The notes: a model not told the origin generated them from the letters alone. 64,000 nt of DNA from Betaproteobacteria bacterium (GCA_021298815.1 JAJTHE010000006.1:1-64000); one strand, 5' to 3'; shown: positions 47,117 to 56,738, counted from the stretch's first letter. Translations and numbers: made by a program.

Positions 47117-48607
47117 ATGATCAGAGCCGACCTCCAGCACCGCACGGGCCAGCAGCTCGCGATGACGCCGCAACTGCAGCACTCGATCCGGCTGCTCCAG
47201 TTGTCCGCCGCCGAGTTCGAGCAGGAACTCGAGGAGACGCTGTCCAACAATCCTTTCCTCGAACGCGACGATTCCCTGCGCGAGTCCGGCACGGAAGCCG
47301 TCTCTTCCGGCGATGCCGGCGACGGGCAATCCGTCGACACGCAGGGCGAGGCCGCGCCGGAGGCCGCGGGCGATCGCCTGGACGTGATCGCGGCACCGGA
47401 ATCCTCGGCGGCAGACTGGGACGACGAGTCGTCGCTGCGCTTCGATGCGCCCTCCTCCGGCGAACGCTCGACCGACGACCCGGACGCCACACACTTCGCC
47501 CCGGCGGCCAGCTGCATGTACGACCACCTGCTCGAGCAGCTCGGGGTGTGCCGGGTCAGCGCGCGAGATCGCGAGCTGGCACGCCTGGTGGTCCATGCGC
47601 TCGAACCGGACGGCTACCTGCGCACCCCGCTCGAGGAGCTGATTGCGATGTGCCCGGCGCGCGAGGCCGTGCAGGTCGACGAACTGTCGGTGGTCCTGCG
47701 GCTGGTGCAGAGCTTCGAGCCGGCAGGCATCGCCGCGCGCTCGCTCGAGGAGTGCCTTCTGCTGCAGCTGGGCGATCGCGACGAGGACACGCCCGGCCTG
47801 GCGCTGGCGCAGCGCATCGTGCGCGGCCACCTCGCGCAGCTCGCCACGCCGGACACGCCGCGCCTGCTGCGTGCGCTGGGCTGCAGCGACGCCGAATTCG
47901 CCAGCGCCTACCAGCTGATCCGCGGCTGCTCGCCCAGGCCGGGACAGGCCTTCGGGTCGGAGCGCACCGACTACGTGGTCGCCGACGTGCAGGTGCGCAA
48001 GATCGGCAAGCGCTGGGTCGCCCGCATCAACCCGGAGGTGGTGCCGCGCATCCACCTCAACCGCGGCTTCGTGTCGATGGTGCGCGAGCAACGCGGGTCT
48101 AGCAGTTCGCCGATCGGCCAGCACCTGCAGGAAGCACGCTGGTTCGTGCGCAACGTGAACCAGCGCTTCCGCACCATCCTGCGCGTGGCGCAGGCGATCG
48201 TCGATCGCCAGAGCCGGTACTTCGAGCATGGCGACATCGCGATGCGCCCGCTGGTGCTGCGCGAGATCGCGGAGACGCTGGGCATGCATGAATCGACCGT
48301 CTCGCGCGTGACGTCGAACAAGTACATGATGACTACGCGCGGCCTCATGGAACTGAAGTACTTCTTCAGCAGCCATGTCGAGTCCGACGGGCACGCCTGC
48401 TCGGCGCGTGCGGTGCGGGCGCTGATCCGCCAGATCCTCGTGTCCGAGGAAGCGCGCCATCCGCTGTCGGACGTGAAGGTCGCACGCCTGCTGGCGGAAA
48501 AGGGCATCGTGGTCGCGCGCCGCACGGTGTCCAAGTACCGCGACTCGATGCACATCCCCTCGGTCGAAGTTCGCCGGCTGTCCTCGTCCGAGGCACTTGC
48601 CGCCTGA
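47117..48607 (+). CDS. rpoN: RNA polymerase sigma-54 factor (rpoN, probably a second copy)
   Basis: A 496-residue sigma-54. The Gln-rich activator-binding region I is LAMTPQLQHSIRLLQLSAAE, followed by an acidic linker, the core-binding part and the C-terminal DNA-binding region with the RpoN box VARRTVSKYRDSMHIPS. The start MIRADLQHR (47117) is where family similarity begins; an ATG 33 bases earlier is possible. The usual rpoN neighbours (lptB, hpf, ptsN) are absent. It is instead next to a sigma-54-dependent regulator, convergent, 57 bases away, and carries its own -24/-12 promoter. Confidence 0.95.
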   Translation: MIRADLQHRTGQQLAMTPQLQHSIRLLQLSAAEFEQELEETLSNNPFLERDDSLRESGTEAVSSGDAGDGQSVDTQGEAAPEAAGDRLDVIAAPESSAADWDDESSLRFDAPSSGERSTDDPDATHFAPAASCMYDHLLEQLGVCRVSARDRELARLVVHALEPDGYLRTPLEELIAMCPAREAVQVDELSVVLRLVQSFEPAGIAARSLEECLLLQLGDRDEDTPGLALAQRIVRGHLAQLATPDTPRLLRALGCSDAEFASAYQLIRGCSPRPGQAFGSERTDYVVADVQVRKIGKRWVARINPEVVPRIHLNRGFVSMVREQRGSSSSPIGQHLQEARWFVRNVNQRFRTILRVAQAIVDRQSRYFEHGDIAMRPLVLREIAETLGMHESTVSRVTSNKYMMTTRGLMELKYFFSSHVESDGHACSARAVRALIRQILVSEEARHPLSDVKVARLLAEKGIVVARRTVSKYRDSMHIPSVEVRRLSSSEALAA

Positions 48608-48664
48608 ACCGTGCGCGGGCGGCCCGGCGCGGCTCGCGGCGGCAGCGCCGTCCCGGCCGGCGGC

Positions 48665-50074
48665 TCAGTCGCGTGCCGGCTCGCCCGCGTCGCTGCCGTA
48701 CTCGCGAAGCCGGTTGTAGAGCGTCTTGGCGCTGATGCCCAGCAGTTCCGCCGCCTTTTCCTTGTGCCCCCTGACCGACTCCAGGGTCGCCAGGATCAGC
48801 TGCCGTTCCATCGCCTCGATCGTCGTGCCCACCTGGATCGTGATCGACTGCGCGGAGCGCACCGGTGCATCGAACGGGATGCAGGCAGCGGTGATCGATT
48901 CGCCGTCGGCCATGATGTAGGCGCGCTGCACGACGTTGCGCAGTTCGCGCACGTTACCCGGCCACGCGTACTGCGACAGCTTCTCGATCGCCGAAGCATC
49001 CAGCTTGCGCGCCCCGCCCTCGCGCGTGTTGAGCGCATCGAGGAAGTGCCGGGCGAGGAGTTCGACGTCCTCCAGCCGATCGCGCAGGGGCGGTACGCGG
49101 ATCTGGAACACGTTCAACCGGTAGAACAGGTCCTCGCGCAACCTGCCGGTCGCCACGGCCTGGGCCGGGTCGCGGTTGGTGGCGGCGATGATGCGCACGT
49201 CGGTCTCGAGCAGCTCGTCCGAGCCGACCCGCATGAAGGTCCCGGTCTCGAGTACCCGGAGCAGCTTCACCTGCAGCTCCGGCGGCATCTCGGTCACTTC
49301 ATCCAGGAACAGCGTGCCCCCGTTCGCCCGCTCGAAGAAGCCGCGGTGCTGGCGGTTCGCGCCGGTGAAGCTTCCCTTCTCGTGCCCGAACATCTCGCTT
49401 TCGATCAGCTGCGGCGAGATCGCTCCGCAGTTGACCGCCAGGAACGGTGCCTTGCGCCGGCGGCTCAGGTCGTGGATGGTCTGGGCCACCACTTCCTTGC
49501 CCGCCCCGCTCTCGCCGACGATGAACACGGTGACCGCGGTGCCTGCAACGCGGCCGATCTGCGTGTAGACCACCTGCATCACCGCCGCGCGCCCGCGCAG
49601 GTGGCCGAAGCGGCCTTCCCGGTCGGCAACATGCTGCAGGCCGGCGATCTCCGCGCGCGCCTCGGCCGGACGGCCGATGCGGTTCAGCACGGCCTTCAGC
49701 TGGCGCGGACTCACCGGCTTCAGCAGGTAGTCGGCGGCGCCGAGGCGCAGCGCCTGGATGGAAGTCTCGAGCGTCGCATGGCCGGTCATCAGCACGATCT
49801 CGACGCTGCCGTGCTCCTCGCGCTCGCCGAACAGTTCCATGCCGCTGCCGTCGGGCAGCATCAGGTCTAGCAGCACCACGTCCGGCAGGCGCATCACGAG
49901 CTGCTGCCGCGCCTCCGCCAGCGAACCGGCGATCGCGGTGCGGAAGCCCTCCTCGCGCACGAGTTCGGCGAGCGCCTGGGCTGCATCGCGCTCGTCCTCG
50001 ACGATCAGGGCGAAGGGTTCGTTGCGCGATGCCACCGGCGACGCGGCGGCAGCTTTCGAATTTGCGGTAGCCAT
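48665..50074 (-). CDS. Sigma-54-dependent response regulator (NtrC family)
   Basis: A 469-residue enhancer-binding protein. The receiver has FALIVEDERDAAQALAE, phospho-Asp70 in DVVLLDLMLPDGSG, and YLLKPVSPRQL. The AAA+ domain has GESGAGKEVVAQ (Walker A), the sigma-54-contact loop as GSFTGA rather than GAFTGA, and GGTLFLDEVTEMP (Walker B). The C-terminal Fis helix-turn-helix is KEKAAELLGISAKTLYNRLR. The ATG at 50072-50074 is preceded by AACAGG; an in-frame TTG 18 bases earlier is less likely. It is convergent with rpoN and divergent from a kinase-like gene. Confidence 0.94.
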   Translation of the reverse strand: MATANSKAAAASPVASRNEPFALIVEDERDAAQALAELVREEGFRTAIAGSLAEARQQLVMRLPDVVLLDLMLPDGSGMELFGEREEHGSVEIVLMTGHATLETSIQALRLGAADYLLKPVSPRQLKAVLNRIGRPAEARAEIAGLQHVADREGRFGHLRGRAAVMQVVYTQIGRVAGTAVTVFIVGESGAGKEVVAQTIHDLSRRRKAPFLAVNCGAISPQLIESEMFGHEKGSFTGANRQHRGFFERANGGTLFLDEVTEMPPELQVKLLRVLETGTFMRVGSDELLETDVRIIAATNRDPAQAVATGRLREDLFYRLNVFQIRVPPLRDRLEDVELLARHFLDALNTREGGARKLDASAIEKLSQYAWPGNVRELRNVVQRAYIMADGESITAACIPFDAPVRSAQSITIQVGTTIEAMERQLILATLESVRGHKEKAAELLGISAKTLYNRLREYGSDAGEPARD

Positions 50075-50274
50075 GTCGCGCCTGTTGGTCAATCAGTCAT
50101 GCATGGTACACGCTAAGCACTGGCCCGATCGTCAAGCGAACATGGGTACAGTCGCGCAAGGGACAGGCCGCCGGGCACCGGGATTGCGAGGGTCGCCTGT
50201 CCATCGAACATGCCCGCGCGGAGCTGAATGGCGGGCGCCGCAACACGCATCGCGCAGGAGCACCGGAGCAGACC

Positions 50275-51576
50275 TTGTCTTCAGATGCACCAGGCACATC
50301 CCCCGGACGCGGCGTGGCCGAGCCGTCCGTCGAGGGCACGCGCACCGCCGCCCTCGAACCGGCGCTGGCGGACGCCCGCCTCGCTGCAGCCGCGACCGAA
50401 CGGGCTGTACGCGGTCGCGACGAACTGCTGTCGCTGGTGTCGCACGACCTTCGGTCCGCATTGAACGCGATGGTCGGCTGGCTGTACCTGGCGCGATCGC
50501 CGACGGCGGAAGCCGCTGCCCGCGCGCGCGCGCTGGAGGGCATCGCCTCGGCGGTCGACACCCAGCGCCGGCTGGTCGACCAGTTGCAGGACGCCGCGCG
50601 GCTGCTCGGCGGCCGGGTACCTGCGGATTGCCGGCCTGTCCACGCCGCAGCGGTGTTGCAGCGAGTCGTCGCGCGGCTGGCCACGCACGCGGCGGACCGA
50701 TCGGTGGCTCTGCACGTCGCTGCATCGCCGGACGGGCTGTCCTTCCTCGCGGATCCGTCGCGCGTGGAAGACTCCCTGTATGCGATGGTCGAGCATGCGC
50801 TGGCCGTCACGCCCGGCCAGGGCATCGTCCACGTCGGCGCGCGACCGGAGGTAGCCCAGCGCGCAACGACGATCGTGCTCGAAGTCCGCAGTGCCGGCGC
50901 CAGGGCCGGCGCAGCGGCCACGCAGGCCGCTGCGCCGGACGGCGGCCTCGCAGCGTCGCCGACGCTCGCGCTGGCCATCGCCCGCGCCGTGACGGAACTC
51001 CAGGGTGGCACCCTCGACGTGCAGGCCGGCCCGCCCGGGTCGGGCACCCACCTGTCGCTGCGCTTTCCGGCCCACGATGCCGTGCAGGCGGAGGCGGCCA
51101 GGGTGCAGCCTGCACCGGCCCCCCTCCGCACCGGCTTCTTCGACGCCCCGGGCGGCATGGACGATCCGGACGACATGGATATCCTCCGCGGATGCTTCAT
51201 CCTGCTGACCGACGATCGCGACGACATGCTGGAGGTGGGTGCCACCGTGCTGCGACGGCATGGCGCGCACGTCACGACGGCGGGTTCCGGCGCCGAGTCG
51301 ATCGCCCTCTACCCGGCCTGGGCGCGCGGCGGCGGCGAACGCCTGATGATCTCGGACCTTTCGATGCCGGACATCGACGGGCTTGCGATGATCGGCCGCA
51401 TCCGCCGGATCGAAGGCGAATCGGGCCTGCCTCGCGTGCCTGCGGTGGCGTTCTCGGCGCAGGCCGACCGTTACGCCAGGCCCACGGTCATGCAGGCGGG
51501 CTTCGACCTGTTCCTCGCCAAGCCGCTGTCGCCGGCGCAACTGATCGGGGCGATATCGCCGCTGGTGGGAAGATAG
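50275..51576 (+). CDS. Hybrid histidine-kinase-like protein with degenerate ATP site and intact receiver
   Basis: A 433-residue soluble protein with a TTG start and a GGAGCA ribosome-binding site. Dimerisation/phosphoacceptor helix: ELLSLVSHDLRSALNAMVGW, His57. The ATPase domain is only partly recognisable: the N-box reads YAMVEHALAVTP, with His where Asn is normal; the D-box DxGxG is lost (VRSAGARAG); a G-rich PPGSGTHLSLRF remains. A receiver follows, with the phospho-Asp in LMISDLSMPDIDG (near residue 361) and FLAKPLSPAQL. It probably cannot bind ATP normally and may work as a phosphotransfer or scaffold protein. Divergent from the sigma-54 regulator. Confidence 0.82.
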   Translation: MSSDAPGTSPGRGVAEPSVEGTRTAALEPALADARLAAAATERAVRGRDELLSLVSHDLRSALNAMVGWLYLARSPTAEAAARARALEGIASAVDTQRRLVDQLQDAARLLGGRVPADCRPVHAAAVLQRVVARLATHAADRSVALHVAASPDGLSFLADPSRVEDSLYAMVEHALAVTPGQGIVHVGARPEVAQRATTIVLEVRSAGARAGAAATQAAAPDGGLAASPTLALAIARAVTELQGGTLDVQAGPPGSGTHLSLRFPAHDAVQAEAARVQPAPAPLRTGFFDAPGGMDDPDDMDILRGCFILLTDDRDDMLEVGATVLRRHGAHVTTAGSGAESIALYPAWARGGGERLMISDLSMPDIDGLAMIGRIRRIEGESGLPRVPAVAFSAQADRYARPTVMQAGFDLFLAKPLSPAQLIGAISPLVGR

Positions 51577-51656
51577 GGCCGGACGACCCTGCGGCAGGCG
51601 GCGCCGGACGGCTGTGCTCGTATACCTTGCGGGATGCCGAAGAAGAGGCGCGCCCC

Positions 51657-53675
51657 GTGAAGAGAACGCCTTCCCTGTCCATCCTCGTGCTGTTCGCGGC
51701 TGCCGTCTTCGGTCCGCTCGCCATCCTGCGAGCTGCCGCCTCCCTCACCCACCAGTACATCCACCAGGACGCCGAGCGGCACGCCCTGCGCTCGGCCGAG
51801 CTGCTGCGGGAACACGCGTTGCGCGTGTTCTACCTGTACCAGCTGATCCTCGGCCAGGTGGAACGCCGCGCCGGCTCGATGGACTGGCGGCAGATCGTCG
51901 CCTCGCACGCGATGCACGACGAACTGCGCGGCCTGACCGAACCGGTGCGGGAAGCCGACAGCGTCTCCTTCCGGGCGCCGACCGGTCGCCACTGGTCGAG
52001 CAGCCGCCAGTTCCCGATGCTATAGCTGGACGCGAGCGAGCGCGACTACTTCGTCGCTCAGCGCGAACCGCCCAGCGCGTTCTTCATCGTTGCGCCAGCC
52101 GAGGCGAGGCTCACCGGGCAGGAGTTCTTCGCGTTGACGCGTGCCCGCATCGGCGCCGACGGCGGCTTCGACGGCGTGTTCGCGGTGTCCGGCGACATCG
52201 ACTACTTCCGCCAGTTCTACCGCGGAATTCGCGAGACGTCCGGCAACGTGCTGGCGCTGGTGCGGACGGATGGCGCCTTCCTCGTGCGGGAACCCATGCA
52301 GTCGGCCGACGTGCCGCGCCTGAGCGAGTCCTCCAGCCTGATGCACGCGATCCGCGCCGCCCCGGCCGGCCACTTCCGCAGCCGCGGCGAAGTCGACCAG
52401 CGCGACAGTCTCTACGGCTATGCACGCGTGGACGAGTATCCGGTCTACGTGGCCTGCGGACTGTCGATGCAGGGCGTGGAACGGCAGTGGCGCCGCTCGC
52501 TGACGCTGTACTCCGTCGTCACCCTGCTGGCGATCGCCATGCTGCTGGTGGCCGCCGTGCTCGCGCGGCGCAACGCACAGCGCGCGCAGCGCCCTCACGA
52601 GGAGCGCGAGGAGGAGCTGCAGCTGCACGAACTGGCCGAAGAGGGATTGCGCCGCGGGCAGCGGCTGGAGGCGATCGGCCGCATGACGGCGGCATCGCGC
52701 ACGACTTCAACAACCTGCTGCAGGTACTCACGGTGAACATCGAGGTGCTGCGCCGGCGCCTGTCGACCTGGCTGCTCCCTGAGGACGTCCACGAGCGGCC
52801 GCTCGCGGCCATGGAGCGGGCCACGAACCAGGGCGCGCGCCTGACCCGCCAGCTGCTGTCGTTCTCGCGCCGCTCCAGCCTGCAGCCGCGCCGCGTGTCG
52901 CTCGCCGCGTTCCTGCCCGAGCTGTCGGAACTGCTGTGGGCGGTGCTGCGCAACCGCATCGCGCTCTCGATAGCGCTCGATCCGGACACCGGCGAGATCG
53001 ACGTCGATCCGGACGAACTCGAACTCGCACTGCTCAGCCTGGCGACCAACGCCCGTGACGACATACCGGCCGGCGGCACCCTGCGCATCCATGCCGGCAA
53101 CCTGCAGCCCGGCACCGTCGTGGACGGCGACGCGCTGGCGCCCGGCTGGGTTGCGCTGTCGGTCTCCGACACCGGCAGCGGCATCGCACCCGGAACGCTG
53201 CAGAGCATCTTCGACCCGTTGTTCACGACCAAGCCGGTCGGCCAGGGCACCGGGCGCGGGCTGAGCCAGGTCTACGGCTTCGTCACCCAGTCGGGCGGAC
53301 GCGTGACCGTGCAGAGCACGTTCGGCACGGGCACCCGCTTCACGCTGCTGTTCCCCCGCCGGGTCGAATGACGAAGACGCACTGTCGCCCACCGTGCTCG
53401 ACGGCCTGACCGTGCTGGTCGCCGACGACGAGGTCGATACCGGCACGGCCGTGGCCCAACTGGTCGCCGGCACCGGCGCGCGCGAGGCAGGCATGCGCCA
53501 CCCCGACCTCACCATCGTCCTGATGACCGCCTATGCCGACTCGCCCGAGGTCACGTCGGGCGAGTTCGACGTGGTGCGCAAGCCGGTCAGTTCAGGAAGC
53601 CTGCTGCAGGCGATACGGCGCGCCCGCGCGCGCCGTTCGCGACACGCGGCACGCGGGGAGGCTTCTCCTGCGTGA
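51657..53675 (+). pseudogene. Decayed membrane hybrid sensor kinase (nonsense, two frameshifts, receiver deletion)
   Basis: From a GTG at 51657 the frame encodes a membrane anchor (LSILVLFAAAVFGPLAILRA) and a Cache-like periplasmic sensor. It stops at an in-frame TAG (52023-52025) but continues unchanged beyond it to the second membrane span near 52500 and on to about 52690. There a missing base shifts the frame just before AHDFNNLLQVLTVNIEVL, the phosphoacceptor His. The kinase runs on with intact ATPNARDD and DTGSGI elements and ends at 53371. The receiver then resumes in another frame (TVLVADDEVDTGTAVAQLV) but lacks its phospho-Asp segment, jumping from GAREAG to HPDLTIVLMTAYAD, ending at 53675. 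Confidence 0.85.
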
Positions 53676-54315
53676 CGACACGGCCGTTCGCGTACCGCTC
53701 GCCGGCGCCTCCGGCCGACGCGGGCGCATCGCCCAGCACGGCGGCATCCAGCGCGAACTTCGCGCGCATGTCGGGCATGCGCGGGGCGAAGGTTGGTTGT
53801 GCACGCCGCGCGGCGACGAACAGCCTGGCGCGCTCCTGCTCCAGGTGGCGGTGCAGCCAGGCGCCAAGGACGTTCAGCGTCGGCTGGTAGCGTTCGTCGA
53901 ACGGCTTCATGCCGTCCAGCCGCCACATCAGGTCGCGCGCCACCTCGATCTCGATCTCCGCCTCCAGGATCACGCCGGCATCGGCCAGCGTCTCGTACAG
54001 CACCGGATAGACGCTGCCCACCTTGAGGTCGAAGTGGCTGCGCAGGCCACCGAGCAGGCGCTGCCCGGCCTGCGCCAGGCTCTCCGCGTCCTTGGCACCG
54101 ATCTTCGCGGCGCGCGAGAACTGCTGCTCCAGCCTGCGGTGAGCCGCCGTCAGCAGCCCTTCGATCTCCAGCCAGGCGCTGCGTTCGACCTTCGGATCTG
54201 CCGACAGCCGCGCGCGACGGACGGGCTTGCTCGCGTTCGTCCTGGGCGGGGTGCTGGGTGCGTGCACCCCGGTGCGCCCGCGCGAGGCGACCTCGCCTCG
54301 TATGGTTTTAGGCAT
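53587..54315 (-). CDS. Hemerythrin-like (HHE) domain protein
   Basis: A 242-residue protein with a disordered basic N-terminal 45 residues and tail of about 50 residues. The middle is a four-helix HHE-type bundle: AHRRLEQQFSRA, LRSHFDLKVGSVYPVLYETL and LHRHLEQERARLFV keep three of the iron-ligand positions, but the usual HxxxE in the second helix and the EH of the third (here EIEIEVARDLM) are altered. It may bind iron weakly or not. ATG 54313-54315 has GGAG upstream; a GTG 12 bases earlier is the alternative. The 3' end runs 89 bases into the opposite-strand kinase remnant. Confidence 0.75.
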   Translation of the reverse strand: MPKTIRGEVASRGRTGVHAPSTPPRTNASKPVRRARLSADPKVERSAWLEIEGLLTAAHRRLEQQFSRAAKIGAKDAESLAQAGQRLLGGLRSHFDLKVGSVYPVLYETLADAGVILEAEIEIEVARDLMWRLDGMKPFDERYQPTLNVLGAWLHRHLEQERARLFVAARRAQPTFAPRMPDMRAKFALDAAVLGDAPASAGGAGERYANGRVVTQEKPPRVPRVANGARGRAVSPAAGFLN

Positions 54316-54465
54316 GACGTTCTCCACGATGAAACCGATTCACCCTGGAGGCATGCAACGCGCATGCCCGCCTCGGGCCGCAAGCCCGGCGCGCAGCGCG
54401 GGGCCGGTGTAACCTCTGCGCCAGGCGCGCCGGACAGGCGCCCTTCCTTCGACGGGAGCACCCGC

Positions 54466-55635
54466 ATGTTCGAATACTTCCCGAACAACTACACCTGGAG
54501 CCTGGCGGTCATGTCCGCCCTCAACCGCGGCGGGCAGGTGTCCGAGATCGACGAGGCCTGCCGGCCGTTGCGCGAGGTCGCCGGCATCAAGGCCCTGCAG
54601 GGCGACCAGACGCAGCAACGTGCCTGGTTCGAGAGCTGGATGAAGCTCGCCGAGCGCGTGCGCCGCCAGGGAGAAGCCGACGAGGCGCTCGGACGCACCG
54701 TGTCCGCCGGGCGCAAGTACCTGCGTGCCGGCATCTATTTCCTGCTGGCCGAGCGCATGCCGAGCCATCGCGACCCGCGGCGCCTCGATGCGTTCAGGCG
54801 AGGCATCCAGACCTACCGTCGTGGCCTGGAACTGCGGCGCGAACCGATCGAGTATGTCGAAGTGCCGTTCGGCGAACACCGGCTGCGCGCGATCTTTTCG
54901 AAGGCGCCCGGCGGCGGACCGCATCCCTGCATGGTCCACTTCGACGGCCTGGACGTGACCAAGGAGATCATCTACGCCGCGACCGGCGACGAGTTCCGCC
55001 GGCGTGGCATGTCGATGCTGATCGTCGACCATCCCGGTGCCGGCGAGGCGCTGCGGCTGCAGGGGCTGCCGAGCGGACCCGACACGGAGAAGCCGGCGGC
55101 TGCCTGCGTCGACTACCTCGAGACGCGCGCCGACGTGGATGCATCGCGCCTCGGCATCATGGCGATCTCGCTCGGCGGCTACTACGCACCGCGCGCCGCG
55201 GCGTTCGAGAAACGCTTCCGGTGCGCGGTGGCCTGGGGTGCGATCTTCGACTACGGGAAGACCGTGTCCGACCGCATCGGCGGCCGCGGAGAGCCGTCGG
55301 TGCCCGGCTATGCCGAGCATGTGAACTGGGTGTTCGGCTGCGACACGATAGAGGAATCGCTGAAGATCGTGCGCCAGATGACCCTCGAGGGCGTGGCCGA
55401 CCGCATCACCTGCCCGCTGCTGGTGGTCCATGGCGAGAACGACCGGCAGGTACCGCTGTGGCATGCGCAGAGCACCTACGATGCGGCGGTGAACAGCCCG
55501 GGGCGCGAACTGAAGATCTTCCGCCTCGCCGATGGCGGCGCGGAGCACTGCGGCGCGGACAACACGCCGCTGGTGGTCGACTACATGGCCGACTGGGCCG
55601 CGGAGAAGCTGGGAGCCTGCCCCGGCGGTGCCTGA
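54466..55635 (+). CDS. Alpha/beta hydrolase (FrsA/DHPON-hydrolase-like)
   Basis: A 389-residue protein. The N-terminal 110 residues form a helical lid region; the rest is an alpha/beta-hydrolase domain with the nucleophile in IMAISLGGYYAPRAA, Asp in LLVVHGENDRQVPL and His in GGAEHCGADN. The architecture resembles FrsA and the C-C hydrolase of nicotine breakdown (2,6-dihydroxypseudooxynicotine hydrolase). GACGGGAG precedes the ATG at 54466. The substrate is unknown. It converges on a tctC gene. Confidence 0.88.
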   Translation: MFEYFPNNYTWSLAVMSALNRGGQVSEIDEACRPLREVAGIKALQGDQTQQRAWFESWMKLAERVRRQGEADEALGRTVSAGRKYLRAGIYFLLAERMPSHRDPRRLDAFRRGIQTYRRGLELRREPIEYVEVPFGEHRLRAIFSKAPGGGPHPCMVHFDGLDVTKEIIYAATGDEFRRRGMSMLIVDHPGAGEALRLQGLPSGPDTEKPAAACVDYLETRADVDASRLGIMAISLGGYYAPRAAAFEKRFRCAVAWGAIFDYGKTVSDRIGGRGEPSVPGYAEHVNWVFGCDTIEESLKIVRQMTLEGVADRITCPLLVVHGENDRQVPLWHAQSTYDAAVNSPGRELKIFRLADGGAEHCGADNTPLVVDYMADWAAEKLGACPGGA

Positions 55636-55684
55636 GCACCGGGGCACGGGGGCACCCGGGCGACGGCGCTCCCGCCCAGGGGCG

Positions 55685-56668
55685 CTATTCGGGCTGGATG
55701 CCGGCCCGCTTCGCGATCTCCTGGTTGAGCGCGAGGTCCTGCTTCACGAACTGGGCGAATGCCTCCGGCGTGCTCGCCACGGCCTCGACGCCGAGTTCCG
55801 CGAACACGGCCCTGACCTCCGGCGTGGCCACCGCGCGCGCGATCTCCGCCTGCAACCGGCGTGCGATCTCCATCGGCGATCCGCCCGGAAGCCAGGTGGC
55901 ATGCCAGCCGGTGAAGTCCACCGGACCCAGGCCTGCCTCCTGGTAGGTCGGCACGTCGGGCAGCACCGGCGAGCGGCGGATGCCCGACAGGGTGAGCGCG
56001 CGCAGCTTGCCGGCACGGATGAACGGCAGGGCCTGGGTCACGCTCGGGAACATCACCTCCACATGGCCGCCGAGCACGTCGGCCAGCGCGGGACCGCCGC
56101 CCTTGTAGGCGACATGGGTCAGTTGCACCCCGGCGCCGATGCGGAACAGTTCGGCGGCGATGTGGGTGGCGTTGCCGACGCCCGCCGATGCGTAGTTGAG
56201 GCTGTCCTTGCGTGCACGGGCGAGCGCGATGAACTCCTTGACGTTGCGCACCGGCAACGCGGGATGCACGACCAGCACCTGGCCGAACGCGCGGGCGACC
56301 TGCGACACCGGCAGGAAGTCCGCGATCGGGTCGTAGGGCAGCTTGCGCAGGTAGACCGCGTTCGAGGTGTGCGACCCGGTGGTGAACAGCAGCGTGTAGC
56401 CGTCCTTCGGCGCACGCGCGACCAGGTCGGAGCCGATGGTGCCGCTGGCACCGGGCCGCGACTCGAACACCATCGGCTGCCCGAGGCTGGCGCCAACCCT
56501 TTCGAGCACCGGCCTGGCGACCGCGTCGATCGGGCCACCGCCCGCGAACGGCACGACCACCCGGATCGGCTTCGCCGGCCATGCCTGCGCATGGACGCCG
56601 GCCGCCGGCAGCATGCCTGCCAGTACCACGACCGCAACCCCGACTGCACACGCGCCCTGCCTTCCCAT
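55685..56668 (-). CDS. TctC/Bug-family substrate-binding protein
   Basis: A 327-residue periplasmic binding protein. The signal peptide is MGRQGACAVGVAVVVLAGML plus PAAGVHAQA, and the family blocks are IRVVVPFAGGGPIDAVA, MVFESRPGASGTIG, DGYTLLFTTGS and HVAYKGGGPALADVLGGHVE. GGGAGG lies just before the ATG at 56666-56668. The gene is divergent from an M24 peptidase-fold protein, and the space between is 70 bases. The loop PFAGGGPIDAV resembles that of the protein at 643-1671. Confidence 0.94.
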   Translation of the reverse strand: MGRQGACAVGVAVVVLAGMLPAAGVHAQAWPAKPIRVVVPFAGGGPIDAVARPVLERVGASLGQPMVFESRPGASGTIGSDLVARAPKDGYTLLFTTGSHTSNAVYLRKLPYDPIADFLPVSQVARAFGQVLVVHPALPVRNVKEFIALARARKDSLNYASAGVGNATHIAAELFRIGAGVQLTHVAYKGGGPALADVLGGHVEVMFPSVTQALPFIRAGKLRALTLSGIRRSPVLPDVPTYQEAGLGPVDFTGWHATWLPGGSPMEIARRLQAEIARAVATPEVRAVFAELGVEAVASTPEAFAQFVKQDLALNQEIAKRAGIQPE

Positions 56669-56738
56669 CGAAGCCTCCCGCGTTCCTGGATGTGGTGCTT
56701 CGGCTATTCTAGACGCCTCGCCAACCGAGGGAGCAGCG

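Noticed and set aside
50104..50119. A -24/-12-like match TGG-N10-GC before the kinase-like gene
   Set aside because: The spacing is right, but the -12 part reads AAGC and the -24 part TGGTACA, so too many consensus bases are lost to claim a promoter.
53394..53675. Short receiver-like protein as an independent gene
   Set aside because: It lacks the phospho-Asp region and continues in sense from the kinase through a frame change, so it is better read as the end of the decayed hybrid kinase.
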